From Campylobacter hyointestinalis subsp. lawsonii (GTDB taxonomy: Bacteria; Campylobacterota; Campylobacteria; Campylobacterales; Campylobacteraceae), in NCBI RefSeq assembly GCF_013372165.1, contig NZ_CP053828.1, positions 434,001 to 498,000 on the forward strand: a DNA stretch of 64,000 nt. The letters run 5' to 3'. The translations under genes were made by a program, and so were the position numbers. Position 1 is the stretch's first letter. Each line of letters opens with the position of its first letter. The notes under the pieces are model-generated. The model saw only the letters and a program-made list of their open reading frames with translations. It was not told the origin of the DNA and did not search any database. This document shows, piece by piece, positions 10,497-28,904 of this stretch.

Positions 10497-11194
10497 TGAA
10501 ACTTTGCGTTGCTCTTGATCTTGCTAGTTATGATGAATGTATAAAGCTGATAAATGAGCTAAAAGGGCTTGATGTTTGGCTAAAAGTCGGTCTTAGAAGC
10601 TATCTAAGAGATGGTTCTAAATTTATAGAAGATATAAAAAAAACCGGTGATTTTAAGATATTTTTAGATCTTAAAATTTATGATATACCAAATACTATGG
10701 CCGATGCTTGTGAAGTGATATCAAAAATAGGCGTTGATATGATAAATTTACACGCAAGTGCCGGTAAAATAGCTATGGATACAGTTATGAAACGTTTGGA
10801 TAAGCTTAAGCACAGACCAATAGTTTTAGCCGTGTCTGCACTAACTAGCTTTGATGAAGCCATTTTTAAGCAGATATATAGTGCAAATATAAAAGATAGC
10901 GTTGTTAATTTCTCAAAGATCGCTTATGAATGTGGGCTTGATGGTATGGTATGCTCGGTCTATGAAAGTCTGCTTATTAAAGACGCTACGTCTAGGGAAT
11001 TTTTGACTCTAACTCCTGGTATAAGACCTTTTGGAGAAGCTAGTAATGATCAAAAAAGAGTTGCGAATTTAGATATGGCAAAAGAGAGTTTATCTGATTT
11101 TATAGTAGTGGGACGACCTATATATGAAGCAGATAATCCTAGAGAAGTCACTCAAAAAATATTAACTAAAATATCTGATATAAATTTACTTTAA
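10493..11194 (+). CDS. pyrF: Orotidine 5'-phosphate decarboxylase
   Basis: 233 residues. PyrF decarboxylates OMP to UMP, the last step of de novo pyrimidine synthesis. The catalytic DxKxxD-type motif is in [16 protein letters not shown] (about 65-80), the N-terminal strand gives [11 protein letters not shown], and the phosphate-binding loop is near TPGIRPFG and [10 protein letters not shown]. Two start codons in a row (10493 and 10496) overlap the nusB stop; either is possible. This is the last gene of the kdsA-SMR-SMR-ribH-nusB-pyrF operon; no strong hairpin is seen after it. Confidence 0.96.
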   Translation: MMKLCVALDLASYDECIKLINELKGLDVWLKVGLRSYLRDGSKFIEDIKKTGDFKIFLDLKIYDIPNTMADACEVISKIGVDMINLHASAGKIAMDTVMKRLDKLKHRPIVLAVSALTSFDEAIFKQIYSANIKDSVVNFSKIAYECGLDGMVCSVYESLLIKDATSREFLTLTPGIRPFGEASNDQKRVANLDMAKESLSDFIVVGRPIYEADNPREVTQKILTKISDINLL

Positions 11195-11257
11195 ATCTCG
11201 ATAATCGCAGTATGTATAAATTGCGTAAATTTAAGTATAATTTAAGCGGTAAAAGAG

Positions 11258-11263
11258 TATAAT
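11258..11263 (+). promoter_or_regulatory. -10 element of the tRNA-Ser promoter
   Basis: A perfect TATAAT lies 17 bases before the tRNA-Ser 5' end. No good -35 box is seen upstream, which is usual for Campylobacter sigma-70 promoters. Confidence 0.6.
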
Positions 11264-11279
11264 CTCAATTCACTTTTAA

Positions 11280-11370
11280 GGACAGATGGGTGAGCGGCTG
11301 AAACCACACCCCTGCTAAGGGTGCAAGTCTTAATCGGGCTTCGAGGGTTCAAATCCCTCTCTGTCCGCCA
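11280..11370 (+). tRNA. tRNA-Ser(GCU)
   Basis: Acceptor GGACAGA pairs with TCTGTCC, followed by discriminator G and an encoded CCA. The anticodon loop reads GCT. A long variable arm, as expected for serine tRNA, and a GGTTCAAATCC T arm are present. Length is 91 bases. Confidence 0.97.
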
Positions 11371-11497
11371 CTACGCTTTATATTTATTTAAATCAACGAA
11401 AATTGTAGTTTAATTAGTTTTAGTATTTCATTAATTTATTCTCTATTTAATAATTACTGTTAAAATTTTCTTATATTTTAAAAATTAAAGGGGATAT

Positions 11498-12058
11498 ATG
11501 AGTAAAATAAGTTTTATTAGTGCATTGCTAGCTACTGCTTTATTTGGAGCAACTCATGGCGAACAAGGTTCTCCATTAAATAGCTTTGATCCAAAATCCG
11601 TAGATCATATCGTTATCAAAATGAGTGCTCTTAGCGCAAATGGAGATAAAAGCGTAGGCGAAGTCGTAGCTATAAATACAGCAGATGGTGTTGCATTTTT
11701 TCCTAGACTTTCTGGATTATCTGCACCGGGTATGCATGGATTTCATGTTCATACAAACCCAGATTGCGGATCTAGTGATAAAGGACTTGGTATGAAAGCT
11801 GGTGGTCACTGGGATCCTCAAAATACCGGTAAACACTCATTTTCTTGGGATAATGATGGTCATAAAGGAGATCTTCCCGCCTTATATGTAGATACAAACG
11901 GAGATGCAAATTATCCGGTTTTATCAACAAAAATTAAAAATATAAATGAGCTAAAAGGACACTCTTTAATGATTCATTTAGGTGCGGATAATCATAGTGA
12001 TAGCCCAAAACCTTTAGGTGGAGGCGGTGCTAGACTTGTTTGCGGAGTTATAAATTAA
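11498..12058 (+). CDS. sodC: Superoxide dismutase [Cu-Zn], periplasmic
   Basis: 186 residues. SodC converts superoxide to peroxide and oxygen in the periplasm and protects against host oxidative burst. The first about 19-21 residues (MSKISFISALLATALFGA) form a short signal peptide. Metal ligands are visible: HGFHVH (two Cu histidines), the bridging His in GGHWDPQNTGKH, Zn ligands in that loop and in HKGDLP, and the last Cu His in LMIHLG. The structural disulfide cysteines are in NPDCG and LVCGVIN. C. jejuni lacks sodC, whereas C. fetus-group species have it, which helps place the organism. It stands alone between tRNA genes with its own terminator. Confidence 0.96.
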   Translation: MSKISFISALLATALFGATHGEQGSPLNSFDPKSVDHIVIKMSALSANGDKSVGEVVAINTADGVAFFPRLSGLSAPGMHGFHVHTNPDCGSSDKGLGMKAGGHWDPQNTGKHSFSWDNDGHKGDLPALYVDTNGDANYPVLSTKIKNINELKGHSLMIHLGADNHSDSPKPLGGGGARLVCGVIN

Positions 12059-12066
12059 TCTAAATT

Positions 12067-12091
12067 GCAGCCTAGTAATCAATTAGGCTGC
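12067..12091 (+). terminator. Terminator after sodC
   Basis: Perfect 8-bp inverted repeat GCAGCCTA / TAGGCTGC with a 9-base loop, followed by TTTAAAATTT. It lies 8 bases after the sodC stop. Confidence 0.75.
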
Positions 12092-12191
12092 TTTAAAATT
12101 TATATTTAGTACTATTAAATTTGGAATTTTTAAATTTTAAAATAATATTTTTAATATCTTAATTGATTTTTATTAAATTTGTTAAAAACTC

Positions 12192-12220
12192 TTGACATAG
12201 TATAAAAAATAAGATATAAT
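12192..12220 (+). promoter_or_regulatory. Sigma-70 promoter of the tRNA-Thr-Tyr-Gly-Thr-tuf unit
   Basis: Consensus TTGACA at 12192-12197 and TATAAT at 12215-12220 with a 17-base spacer, 21 bases before tRNA-Thr. A full consensus -35 is rare in Campylobacter and suits a strong stable-RNA promoter. Confidence 0.85.
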
Positions 12221-12241
12221 TGCAGCTCACAAGTTAAGGGT

Positions 12242-12317
12242 GCTGGTGTAGCTCAGTTGGTAGAGCAACTGCCTTGTAAGCAGTAGGTCGGCGGTTCGAC
12301 TCCGTTCACCAGCTCCA
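12242..12317 (+). tRNA. tRNA-Thr(UGU)
   Basis: Acceptor GCTGGTG pairs with CACCAGC, discriminator T and encoded CCA. The anticodon loop is CTTGTAA (anticodon TGT). First of four tRNAs leading into tuf. Confidence 0.96.
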
Positions 12318-12374
12318 TTTATTTTAACAGTGTTTGACCAGATATTTTATAGCAATCAACAATTTTTTATTTAA

Positions 12375-12459
<85 letters not shown>

Positions 12460-12467
12460 TTGCTATT

Positions 12468-12544
12468 GCGGGAGTAGCTCAGTTGGCTAGAGCATCAGCC
12501 TTCCAAGCTGAGGGTCGCGGGTTCGAGCCCCGTTTCCCGCTCCA
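12468..12544 (+). tRNA. tRNA-Gly(UCC)
   Basis: Acceptor GCGGGAG pairs with TTCCCGC region, discriminator T and CCA. Anticodon loop CTTCCAA (TCC). It lies 8 bases after tRNA-Tyr. Confidence 0.95.
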
Positions 12545-12681
12545 TTGTGGATGTCGACTGGGAGCTGTATTCTAATTTACTATTTCTTAAATTATACAGT
12601 TTATTCTAGTTGATTATTGGTGTTTGTATTATTTTTGTAAAACTCTGCTTTGCCACGCGATGTTTCTTAATTTCTAGAAAC

Positions 12682-12756
<75 letters not shown>

Positions 12757-12834
12757 TAATGATCAAATAAGAAAGATACATAATATACAAACTTTAAATT
12801 TTGTTAAAAGTTAAAATTTATAACGGAGGATACA

Positions 12835-14034
12835 ATGGCTAAAGAAAAATTTTCACGTAATAAGCCACACGTAAACATCGGTACTATTGGTCACGTTGAT
12901 CATGGTAAAACAACTCTAACAGCTGCTATTTCTGCTGTTCTTTCAAGAAAAGGTCTTGCTGAGCTTAAAGATTATGATAATATCGATAACGCTCCAGAAG
13001 AAAAAGAGAGAGGTATCACAATTGCTACTTCTCACATTGAGTATGAGACAGAAAATCGTCACTATGCTCACGTTGACTGCCCAGGACACGCTGACTATGT
13101 TAAAAACATGATTACCGGTGCTGCTCAAATGGACGGCGCTATACTAGTTGTTTCTGCAGCTGATGGTCCGATGCCACAAACTAGAGAACATATCTTGCTA
13201 TCTCGCCAAGTTGGTGTTCCATATATAGTTGTTTTCATGAACAAAGCTGATATGGTTGATGATGCTGAACTTTTAGAGCTAGTTGAAATGGAAATCAGAG
13301 AGCTATTAAACGAGTATGATTTCCCAGGCGATGATACTCCGATCGTTAGCGGTTCTGCTCTTCAAGCACTTGAAGAAGCAAAAGCTGGTAAAGATGGCGA
13401 ATGGTCAGCTAAGATCATGGAGCTTATGGCTGCTGTTGATAGCTATATACCAACTCCAGTTCGTGCTACAGATAAAGATTTCTTGATGCCAATTGAAGAC
13501 GTATTCTCAATTTCTGGTCGTGGTACAGTTGTTACTGGTAGAATTGAAAAAGGTATCGTTAAAGTTGGTGATACTATCGAAATCGTAGGTATTAGAGATA
13601 CACAAACTACAACAGTTACTGGTGTTGAGATGTTTAGAAAAGAAATGGATCAAGGCGAGGCTGGTGATAATGTTGGTGTTCTATTACGCGGTACAAAGAA
13701 AGAAGATGTTGAAAGAGGTATGGTTCTTTGTAAGCCAAAATCAATCACTCCTCACACTAAATTTGAGGGAGAAGTTTATATTTTGACTAAAGAAGAGGGT
13801 GGTAGACATACTCCATTCTTTAATAACTATAGACCACAATTCTATGTAAGAACAACAGACGTTACTGGATCAATCACTCTTCCAGAAGGTACTGAGATGG
13901 TTATGCCTGGTGATAACTTAAAAATCACTGTTGAATTGATCAATCCAGTTGCACTTGAAGAAGGTACAAGATTTGCTATCCGTGAGGGTGGTAGAACTGT
14001 TGGTTCAGGTGTTGTTTCTAAAATAATAGCTTAA
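12835..14034 (+). CDS. tuf: Elongation factor Tu
   Basis: 399 residues. EF-Tu delivers aminoacyl-tRNA to the ribosome as a GTP complex. Motifs: P-loop [10 protein letters not shown] (19-28), switch I RGITI, DCPGH, and NKAD (about 136). Domains II and III follow, with [13 protein letters not shown] near 230 and the C-terminal [13 protein letters not shown]. The start has a strong GGAGG ribosome binding site 8 bases upstream. It is fed by the tRNA-Thr-Tyr-Gly-Thr genes, the same order as E. coli thrU-tyrU-glyT-thrT-tufB. No other tuf copy is in the window. Confidence 0.99.
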   Translation: MAKEKFSRNKPHVNIGTIGHVDHGKTTLTAAISAVLSRKGLAELKDYDNIDNAPEEKERGITIATSHIEYETENRHYAHVDCPGHADYVKNMITGAAQMDGAILVVSAADGPMPQTREHILLSRQVGVPYIVVFMNKADMVDDAELLELVEMEIRELLNEYDFPGDDTPIVSGSALQALEEAKAGKDGEWSAKIMELMAAVDSYIPTPVRATDKDFLMPIEDVFSISGRGTVVTGRIEKGIVKVGDTIEIVGIRDTQTTTVTGVEMFRKEMDQGEAGDNVGVLLRGTKKEDVERGMVLCKPKSITPHTKFEGEVYILTKEEGGRHTPFFNNYRPQFYVRTTDVTGSITLPEGTEMVMPGDNLKITVELINPVALEEGTRFAIREGGRTVGSGVVSKIIA

Positions 14035-14037
14035 TTT

Positions 14038-14062
14038 TTTAGTGCGGCTAGTCCGCACTAAA
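14038..14062 (+). terminator. Stem-loop between tuf and rpmG
   Basis: Inverted repeat AGTGCGG / CCGCACT with a short loop directly after the tuf stop. The T run lies before, not after, the hairpin on the plus strand, so it is a weak terminator or an RNA-processing or stability element. Confidence 0.45.
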
Positions 14063-14081
14063 CCAAATAAGGAAATAAATA

Positions 14082-14249
14082 ATGGCAAGTGCAAATAGAA
14101 TTAAGATCGGTTTAAAGTGTGTTGAATGTGGTGATATAAACTACACAACTACTAAAAATAGTAAAAAAACAACTGAAAAGTTAGAGCTTAAAAAATATTG
14201 CCCAAGATTAAAAAAACATACAGAGCATAAAGAAGTTAAGCTTAAATAA
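14082..14249 (+). CDS. rpmG: 50S ribosomal protein L33
   Basis: 55 residues, start ATG after AAGGAAATAAATA. L33 is a small basic protein of the large subunit near the E site. The sequence has [17 protein letters not shown] and ends with [18 protein letters not shown]; three cysteines of the zinc-ribbon pattern remain (CxxC and a single C), the usual Campylobacter form. It lies between tuf and tRNA-Trp. Confidence 0.96.
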   Translation: MASANRIKIGLKCVECGDINYTTTKNSKKTTEKLELKKYCPRLKKHTEHKEVKLK

Positions 14250-14274
14250 GGCATAACTTTTTGTATGCCATTAA

Positions 14275-14350
14275 AGGGCAGTAGCTCCAACGGTAGAGCG
14301 CCGGATTCCAAATCCGATGGTTGGGGGTTCGAATCCCTCCTGCCCTGCCA
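14275..14350 (+). tRNA. tRNA-Trp(CCA)
   Basis: Acceptor AGGGCAG pairs with CTGCCCT, discriminator G and encoded CCA. The anticodon loop reads CCA in GGATTCCAAATCC. It sits between rpmG and secE, in the same transcription unit. Confidence 0.96.
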
Positions 14351-14363
14351 AAAAAGGTTAGAT

Positions 14364-14543
14364 ATGGAAAAATTTATAAGTTATTTTAAATTATCAAGAG
14401 CAGAAATTGGCAAAGTTATTTTTCCTACCAAAGAGCAAATAAGAAATGCTTTTATAACAGTATTTGCTGTTGTGGCGATCGTTTCTCTATTTTTGGCTTT
14501 GGTTGATTTGGTCATGTCATTTACTGTTTCTAAACTTGTATAA
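14364..14543 (+). CDS. secE: Preprotein translocase subunit SecE
   Basis: 59 residues from the ATG at 14364, which is preferred over an upstream in-frame ATG at 14265 because that would translate through tRNA-Trp. SecE is the clamp subunit of the SecYEG channel in the inner membrane. An amphipathic N-terminal part (FKLSRAEIGKVIFPTKEQ, with the conserved W/F-P-T/S pattern) is followed by one membrane helix (about 30-52). It is the minimal one-helix form. nusG follows 9 bases later. Confidence 0.95.
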   Translation: MEKFISYFKLSRAEIGKVIFPTKEQIRNAFITVFAVVAIVSLFLALVDLVMSFTVSKLV

Positions 14544-14552
14544 GGAAGACTG

Positions 14553-15083
14553 ATGGCACATAAATGGTATGCTATCCAAACCTATGCAGGTAGCGAAATG
14601 AGTGTTAAAAGGGCTATTGAAACTTTAGTTAAAGATCATGGCATAGAAGAACAGCTTCTTGAAGTTATAGTTCCTACTGAAGACGTGATTGAAATCAAGA
14701 ATGGAAAGCAAAAGATAAACGAAAGAAGTTTATATCCAGGTTATGCTTTTGCTCATTTAGACTTAGATACGGCTCTTTGGCACAAGATCCAGTCTCTTCC
14801 AAAAGTTAGTCGCTTTATAGGCGAGTCAAAAAAACCTAGTCCATTAAGCGATAAAGATATCGATCTTATATTAGAAAAGGTAAATAAAAGAGCAGCTCCT
14901 AAACCTAAGATTTCATTTGAAACAGGTGAGGTTGTTCGCGTTACTGAAGGTCCGTTCGCTAATTTTAATGGAACGGTTGAAGAGTATGATATGGTTCATG
15001 GTAAGCTTCGATTGAATGTTTCTATATTTGGTAGAAGTACGCCAGTTGAGATTTTATATTCACAAGTTGAAAAGATAGTATAA
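14553..15083 (+). CDS. nusG: Transcription termination/antitermination protein NusG
   Basis: 176 residues. The N-terminal NGN domain (KWYAIQTYAGSE... to about 110) binds RNA polymerase, and the C-terminal KOW domain (GEVVRVTEGPFANFNGTVEEY, about 125-145) contacts Rho or S10. The order secE-nusG-rplK is universal in bacteria. It has a GGAAGACTG ribosome binding region and is 15 bases upstream of rplK. Confidence 0.98.
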   Translation: MAHKWYAIQTYAGSEMSVKRAIETLVKDHGIEEQLLEVIVPTEDVIEIKNGKQKINERSLYPGYAFAHLDLDTALWHKIQSLPKVSRFIGESKKPSPLSDKDIDLILEKVNKRAAPKPKISFETGEVVRVTEGPFANFNGTVEEYDMVHGKLRLNVSIFGRSTPVEILYSQVEKIV

Positions 15084-15098
15084 GTTAAGGAGAAGTTT

Positions 15099-15524
15099 AT
15101 GGCTAAAAAAGTTGTAGGCGAAATCAAATTACAAATTGCAGCAACAAAAGCAAATCCAAGTCCGCCAGTTGGTCCAGCCCTTGGACAACAAGGTGTAAAT
15201 ATTATGGAATTTTGTAAAGCGTTTAATGAAAGAACAAAAGACATGGCTGGATATAATATTCCAGTTGTTATTACTGTTTATGCTGATAAAAGTTTTACAT
15301 TTATTACAAAACAACCACCTGCTACTGATTTGATAAAAAAAGCTGCTGGTATAACTAAAGGTGCGGATAATCCGTTAAAAAATAAAGTAGGCAAATTAAC
15401 AAAAGCTCAAATTCTTGAGATAGTCGATAAAAAAATTGTTGATATGAATACAAAAGATAAAGAGCAAGCTGCTAAAATCATAGCTGGTTCAGCTCGTTCA
15501 ATGGGAATCACAGTAGTTGATTAA
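15099..15524 (+). CDS. rplK: 50S ribosomal protein L11
   Basis: 141 residues, standard length. L11 forms the stalk base and GTPase-associated centre with 23S rRNA. N-terminal [25 protein letters not shown] with the proline-rich switch, and the C-terminal rRNA-binding domain with GTARSMGI-type ending ([12 protein letters not shown]), are visible. An AAGGAG site precedes the ATG. The 60 bases after it hold a small inverted repeat AATCC / GGATT before rplA. Confidence 0.98.
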   Translation: MAKKVVGEIKLQIAATKANPSPPVGPALGQQGVNIMEFCKAFNERTKDMAGYNIPVVITVYADKSFTFITKQPPATDLIKKAAGITKGADNPLKNKVGKLTKAQILEIVDKKIVDMNTKDKEQAAKIIAGSARSMGITVVD

Positions 15525-15584
15525 TCCAATACCGCTTGGATTTTAAATTATTAGCGGTAGCACTTTAAAAATGCGGAGAAATTA

Positions 15585-16289
15585 ATGTCAAAAAAAAATA
15601 CGAAAAGATTTTCTGAATTACTTAAAAAAGTAGATTCTAATAAAATATATTCTTTAACTGAGGCAGTTGATACAGTAAAAACACTTGCTTCTGCTAAATT
15701 TGATGAAACAGTTGAAATAGCTTTAAAGCTTAATGTTGATCCAAGACACGCTGACCAAATGGTTAGAGGTTCTGTAGTTCTTCCTGCTGGTACTGGTAAA
15801 ACAGTAAGAGTAGCTGTTATAGCAAAAGATGCTAAGGCTGATGAAGCTAAGGCTGCTGGTGCTGATATAGTTGGTGCTGAAGATTTTGTAGATGATATAT
15901 CAAAAGGTATTATAAACTTTGATGTACTTATCGCTACTCCAAATTTAATGGGTCTAGTGGGTAAAGTTGGTCGTTTGCTTGGACCAAAAGGTCTTATGCC
16001 AAACCCTAAAACAGGTACAGTTACTATGGATGTTGCGCAAGCAGTTAAAGATGCTAAAGGCGGACAAGTAAATTTCCGTGTTGATAAACAAGGAAATATC
16101 CACGCAGGACTTGGTAAAGTAAGTTTTAGCAAAGAACAGTTAAACGATAATATTTCTACATTTGTAAAAGCTATAAACAAACATAAACCATCGACTTCAA
16201 AAGGTAGATATATAAAATCTGCTGTACTTTCATTAACTATGAGTCCATCAGTTTGCCTTGAAACTCAAGAACTTATGGATTTGAAATAG
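15585..16289 (+). CDS. rplA: 50S ribosomal protein L1
   Basis: 234 residues, standard length. L1 forms the mobile L1 stalk at the E site and in many bacteria represses the L11-L1 operon by binding its mRNA. Seen: [25 protein letters not shown], the PNPKTGTVT signature with the preceding [14 protein letters not shown], and the C-terminal SPSVCLE segment. Start ATG after GCGGAGAAATTA. The L10 leader follows. Confidence 0.98.
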   Translation: MSKKNTKRFSELLKKVDSNKIYSLTEAVDTVKTLASAKFDETVEIALKLNVDPRHADQMVRGSVVLPAGTGKTVRVAVIAKDAKADEAKAAGADIVGAEDFVDDISKGIINFDVLIATPNLMGLVGKVGRLLGPKGLMPNPKTGTVTMDVAQAVKDAKGGQVNFRVDKQGNIHAGLGKVSFSKEQLNDNISTFVKAINKHKPSTSKGRYIKSAVLSLTMSPSVCLETQELMDLK

Positions 16290-16307
16290 TAAATTTATAT
16301 AATCTTA

Positions 16308-16391
16308 GATTGGAGATAGCCGAGGCGTAAAGCTTAATTGAGCCGATATAGCTCTCTCTGCTTGAGATCGCCGGTCGGAAAGGAGAAAAAA
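16308..16391 (+). promoter_or_regulatory. Ribosomal protein L10 leader (rplJ-rplL autoregulation)
   Basis: The 5' region of rplJ contains a structured, unusually GC-rich stretch (AGCCGAGGCGTAAAGC, later GAGATCGCCGGTCGGAAAGG) that ends in the AGGAG site. This is the position and sequence style of the L10(L12)4-binding leader, by which excess L10 represses translation of rplJ and rplL. The assignment is from position and composition; a covariance-model match was not computed. Confidence 0.7.
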
Positions 16392-16877
16392 GTGACTAGA
16401 AATGAAAAAGCTGGAATTATTTCAAGCCTTGAGGCTGAGTTTAAGACAAGTGATGCTATTGTTGTTTGTGATTATAAAGGTCTTAGCGTTAAAAAACTTG
16501 AAGCACTTAGAATAGCTGCTAAAGAACTTAACGTTAAAGTACAAGTTATCAAAAACACTCTTGCAAATATAGCTTTAAACAATTGCGGTAAATCTGGTAT
16601 GGAGCTTAAAGATACAAATATTTTTGTATGGGGCGAAGATCAGTTAGCTGTTACTAAAGTTGTAGCTAAATTTGAAGAGAAAAATGCTGATCTTTTCAAG
16701 ATAAAAACTGCGTATATTGATGGTGAAGTTGCATCTGTTAGCAAAGTCGTTGCTCTTTCTAAAATGCCGTCTCGTGATGAGCTTATCGCGATGTTGTTGC
16801 AAGTTTGGAATGCACCGATACAAAACTTTACTATCGGCTTAAATGCCCTTAAAGAGAAAAAAGAACAAATGGCTTAA
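16392..16877 (+). CDS. rplJ: 50S ribosomal protein L10
   Basis: 161 residues from the GTG at 16392, 8 bases after AAGGAG; the longer in-frame ATG at 16338 lies in the regulatory leader and is rejected. L10 anchors the L7/L12 dimers on the ribosome stalk. [31 protein letters not shown] matches the family N-terminus, KVIKNTLA-type sequence is in the middle, and the C-terminal helix ([24 protein letters not shown]) is the L12-binding segment. Confidence 0.97.
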   Translation: MTRNEKAGIISSLEAEFKTSDAIVVCDYKGLSVKKLEALRIAAKELNVKVQVIKNTLANIALNNCGKSGMELKDTNIFVWGEDQLAVTKVVAKFEEKNADLFKIKTAYIDGEVASVSKVVALSKMPSRDELIAMLLQVWNAPIQNFTIGLNALKEKKEQMA

Positions 16878-16910
16878 TCTTAAGCTAAAAATAAATTTAG
16901 GAGAATTAAA

Positions 16911-17285
16911 ATGGCAATAACAAAAGAAGATGTTTTAGATTTTATTTCTAATCTTTCAGTATTAGAACTAAGTGAATTAGTAAAAGAATTTGAAGAAAAA
17001 TTTGGTGTAAGCGCAGCCCCTGTTATGGTAGCTGGCGCTGCTGGTGGTGTTGCGGCTGAAGCAGCTGAAGAAAAAACTGAGTTTAACGTTGTTCTTGTCG
17101 ATTCTGGAGATAAGAAAATAAATGTTATTAAAGTTGTTAGAGCTCTTACAGGTCTTGGTCTTAAAGAGGCAAAAGATGCTGTTGAGGGAACTCCTTCAGT
17201 GCTTAAAGAAGGTATCAGTAAAGACGAAGCTGAGGCAGCTAAAAAAGAGCTTGAAGAAGCTGGTGCTAAAGTCGAACTTAAATAA
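16911..17285 (+). CDS. rplL: 50S ribosomal protein L7/L12
   Basis: 124 residues, standard length. An N-terminal dimerisation domain (about 1-35) is joined by an alanine- and glycine-rich hinge (about 36-52) to the C-terminal domain that recruits translation GTPases ([20 protein letters not shown], then [11 protein letters not shown]). AGGAG precedes the start. It is followed by two hairpins before rpoB, so stalk protein and polymerase genes can be expressed at different levels. Confidence 0.98.
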   Translation: MAITKEDVLDFISNLSVLELSELVKEFEEKFGVSAAPVMVAGAAGGVAAEAAEEKTEFNVVLVDSGDKKINVIKVVRALTGLGLKEAKDAVEGTPSVLKEGISKDEAEAAKKELEEAGAKVELK

Positions 17286-17303
17286 GTTATATTTTTTTTG
17301 GAA

Positions 17304-17351
17304 GGGGCAAATTTTGCCCCTAAATTTGCTTTATGCCGCATTTTGCGGTTT
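17304..17351 (+). terminator. Attenuator-like hairpins between rplL and rpoB
   Basis: Two consecutive inverted repeats: GGGGCAAA / TTTTGCCCC (17304-17320) and CCGCA / TGCGG (17336-17348), the second followed by TTTATTTC. Their place between rplL and rpoB matches the partial terminator that lowers rpoBC expression relative to ribosomal genes in other bacteria. Confidence 0.6.
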
Positions 17352-17374
17352 ATTTCTTTCAAACTATTCCATGA

Positions 17375-26039
<8,665 letters not shown>

Positions 26040-26056
26040 TTGACTTTATACAACTT

Positions 26057-26090
26057 AGTAAAATTTGGGTCTATCGATCCAAATTTTACT
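26057..26090. terminator. Terminator after rpoC
   Basis: A perfect 12-bp inverted repeat AGTAAAATTTGG / CCAAATTTTACT with a 10-base loop lies 17 bases after rpoC. The right arm ends in TTTTACTTAAATT. It marks the end of the rplK-rpoC unit. Confidence 0.8.
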
Positions 26091-26160
26091 TAAATTCTAA
26101 ATTTAAAGATTCTCAATAAATAATAGTCATTAAATTTTAAATTTTTATTAAAATATAAAA

Positions 26161-27891
26161 ATGATAAAAATGAGATTTGAGCCAAAACAGAGATTTATTT
26201 TAAATATTAAAGATAAAGAGAGTCAAAAATTTCTTATACCAGAGTATCAAAGGCCTTATAGATGGAAAATTGATGAGTGTCAAACGCTTTGAGATGATAT
26301 TATAAATGCGTTCTATGAAAAGAAAGACAATAAGAAATTTGAATATTTTTTGGGCTCAATTGTAAGTTTTGAAAATGATCATGGTGATTTAGAAATCATA
26401 GATGGACAGCAAAGAATTACAACTTTAACCTTGCTTTTTAGAACATTTTTTGAGAGCCTAAAAAGCGAAGGTAAAAAAGATGAATTCCAAGATGATTTTG
26501 GTAAATTTATTTGGAAAAAGATTAGAAATGAAGGCTTTGTTTTTGATGAGCCCTATTTAAGTTCGCAGGTTATTACTGACAAAGATAAAAAAGTATTAGA
26601 ATATATTTTAATAGAAGATATTGACATTGAAAAATTAAAAAGCTTCAACTCTAATTATGCTAAAAATTTTATCTTTTTTCATGATGCTATAAATGATTTT
26701 AAACTAAAAAACGCCTCTGGGTTTCCAAATTTATGTGATACTATTTTATCTGATACATTTTTTGTATTGTGCGTGACCTGCGATAGTAAAGAATCAGCAA
26801 TGACTATTTTTAATACTCTAAATTCTCGTGGTATGCCACTTTCAAATGCCGATATTATAAAGGGCCACATTTATGAAAATATAGAAAATAAAGAAGAATT
26901 TGCTAAAAAATGGCAAGAAATTAGCTCAAAATTTGAAGAATACAGCCCCAAAGAAGATATGAGCGTGCTTTTTATTCAGGCAATGCACGCAATAAGAGCT
27001 TTACACAATCACACAGACAGCACTACTCCAAGCGTGTTAGACTTCTTTACCAAAAATAAAAAGTTTAATTTTGGAGCAGAGGATAAATATCTTGTAGAAC
27101 AAGAAAAAATAAAAGAACTTATGAATTTTATAGAAATTCTAGTTTATTTTTGGGGAGCACCTGAAGCATATTTAAGCCAAAAAGCTTACAGATATTTTAA
27201 AATTCTTTGTTTGTATCAAAATGATATGTGGAGATTTTTTGTGGCTTTTTTGGTTTGGAGAAACAAGAATAATTTTATAAAAGATGAATTTAATGAGAAT
27301 TTTAATAAAGAATTCGAAATTTATCTACTTGAACTGCTAAAAGCAATGACTGTTAAAATTCTAAATAATAAAACAAATGCAAATGAAATTAAAGATTTAG
27401 TTTTTAAAATGAACGCAGAGTTAAATCAAAATATAAATTTTTCTTATAGTAAATTCTTGCCAGAGGGATTTTTAAATAATTTTTCTAGTAGTGATAAGAA
27501 TATCAAGCCAGACGCTAGAAAAGTAAAATATCTTTTATATTTATATGCTCATCTTTATGATGATTTTTCTAGTGATATAGAAAGCCATAAATTAGAAGTA
27601 GAGCATATTTTACCTAAAACTTGGCAAAATACGAATTTTGATGAGTGGAACGAGATAAGTCACTCACAATATTTAGAACAAATAAGTAATAAAATTTTGC
27701 TTAACAAACTAACAAATATTAAATGCGCTAATAACTTTTTTTCTTTAAAACAAGAAAAATATAAAGAGAATCATAACTCACAAGAGGTAAAAGAGCTTGG
27801 CAATAGAGAAGATAAAATTTGGTCAAAAGCTGATATAGAATCTAGAAATAAAGCAATAGAACAGGCTTTAAAAAATTTTATAAATAAATAG
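26161..27891 (+). pseudogene. DUF262/DUF1524 (GmrSD-like) protein, broken by one in-frame TGA
   Basis: The frame from ATG 26161 reads a DUF262 N-terminus (FLIPEYQRPYRWKIDECQTL) and then meets TGA at 26290-26292, where family members usually have Trp (LWDDI). The frame stays open after it for 533 more codons. DUF262 motif EIIDGQQRITTLTLLFRTF is at about residues 80-98 of the full frame, and the C-terminal DUF1524 HNH nuclease motif is VEHILPKTW. Such proteins are GmrSD-type modification-dependent restriction or related anti-phage enzymes. A shorter product could start at ATG 26350 but would lose the N-terminal strand. It is a lone insertion between rpoC and rpsL, AT-richer than both, suggesting transfer and a recent nonsense mutation. 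Confidence 0.85.
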
Positions 27892-27968
27892 AATATATTT
27901 CATCTTTAATTAAGTAAAATTTGAGTAAAATAGCGACTTTTTAGTAAATTTAGTTGAAAGGAAAAATT

Positions 27969-28352
27969 GTGCCAACCATTAATCAATTGGTCAGAAAAGA
28001 ACGCAAAAAAGTGATCGTAAAATCGAAATCACCAGCGTTAAAAGAGTGTCCTCAAAGAAGAGGAGTTTGCACCAGAGTTTATACAACAACTCCTAAAAAA
28101 CCAAACTCAGCTTTGAGAAAAGTTGCCAAAGTAAGGCTAACAAGTGGATTTGAAGTTATCAGCTATATAGGCGGTGAAGGTCACAATCTACAAGAGCACA
28201 GCATCGTGCTAGTGCGTGGTGGTAGGGTAAGAGACTTACCAGGTCTTAAATATCATATTGTCCGTGGTGCGCTTGATACAGCTGGCGTGGCTAAAAGAAC
28301 TGTTTCACGCTCTAAATATGGTGCTAAACGCCCAAAAGAAGCTAAAAAGTAA
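27969..28352 (+). CDS. rpsL: 30S ribosomal protein S12 (with Arg at position 88)
   Basis: 127 residues from GTG 27969, which gives the conserved start [14 protein letters not shown]; it has AAAGGAAA upstream, so the earlier in-frame start at 27954 is rejected. S12 sits at the decoding centre. [13 protein letters not shown] carries the wild-type Lys43. The other streptomycin-determining position reads GGRVRDLPG: codon 88 (28230-28232) is AGA for Arg, where E. coli, and as I recall C. jejuni and H. pylori, have Lys. It opens the rpsL-rpsG-fusA operon. Confidence 0.97.
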   Translation: MPTINQLVRKERKKVIVKSKSPALKECPQRRGVCTRVYTTTPKKPNSALRKVAKVRLTSGFEVISYIGGEGHNLQEHSIVLVRGGRVRDLPGLKYHIVRGALDTAGVAKRTVSRSKYGAKRPKEAKK

Positions 28353-28412
28353 TCTTTTAGGACGCAGACTAGCCCTTAGATATGGCTTAGTTTGAGTAAA
28401 ATTTAAATTTGA

Positions 28413-28892
<480 letters not shown>

Positions 28893-28904
28893 TAAGGAGA
28901 GTTT

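Noticed and set aside
14265-14363. Longer SecE start at ATG 14265
   Set aside because: It would read through the tRNA-Trp gene.
16338-16391. Longer L10 start at ATG 16338
   Set aside because: It would translate the structured L10 leader; the GTG at 16392 has the AGGAG site and the conserved N-terminus.
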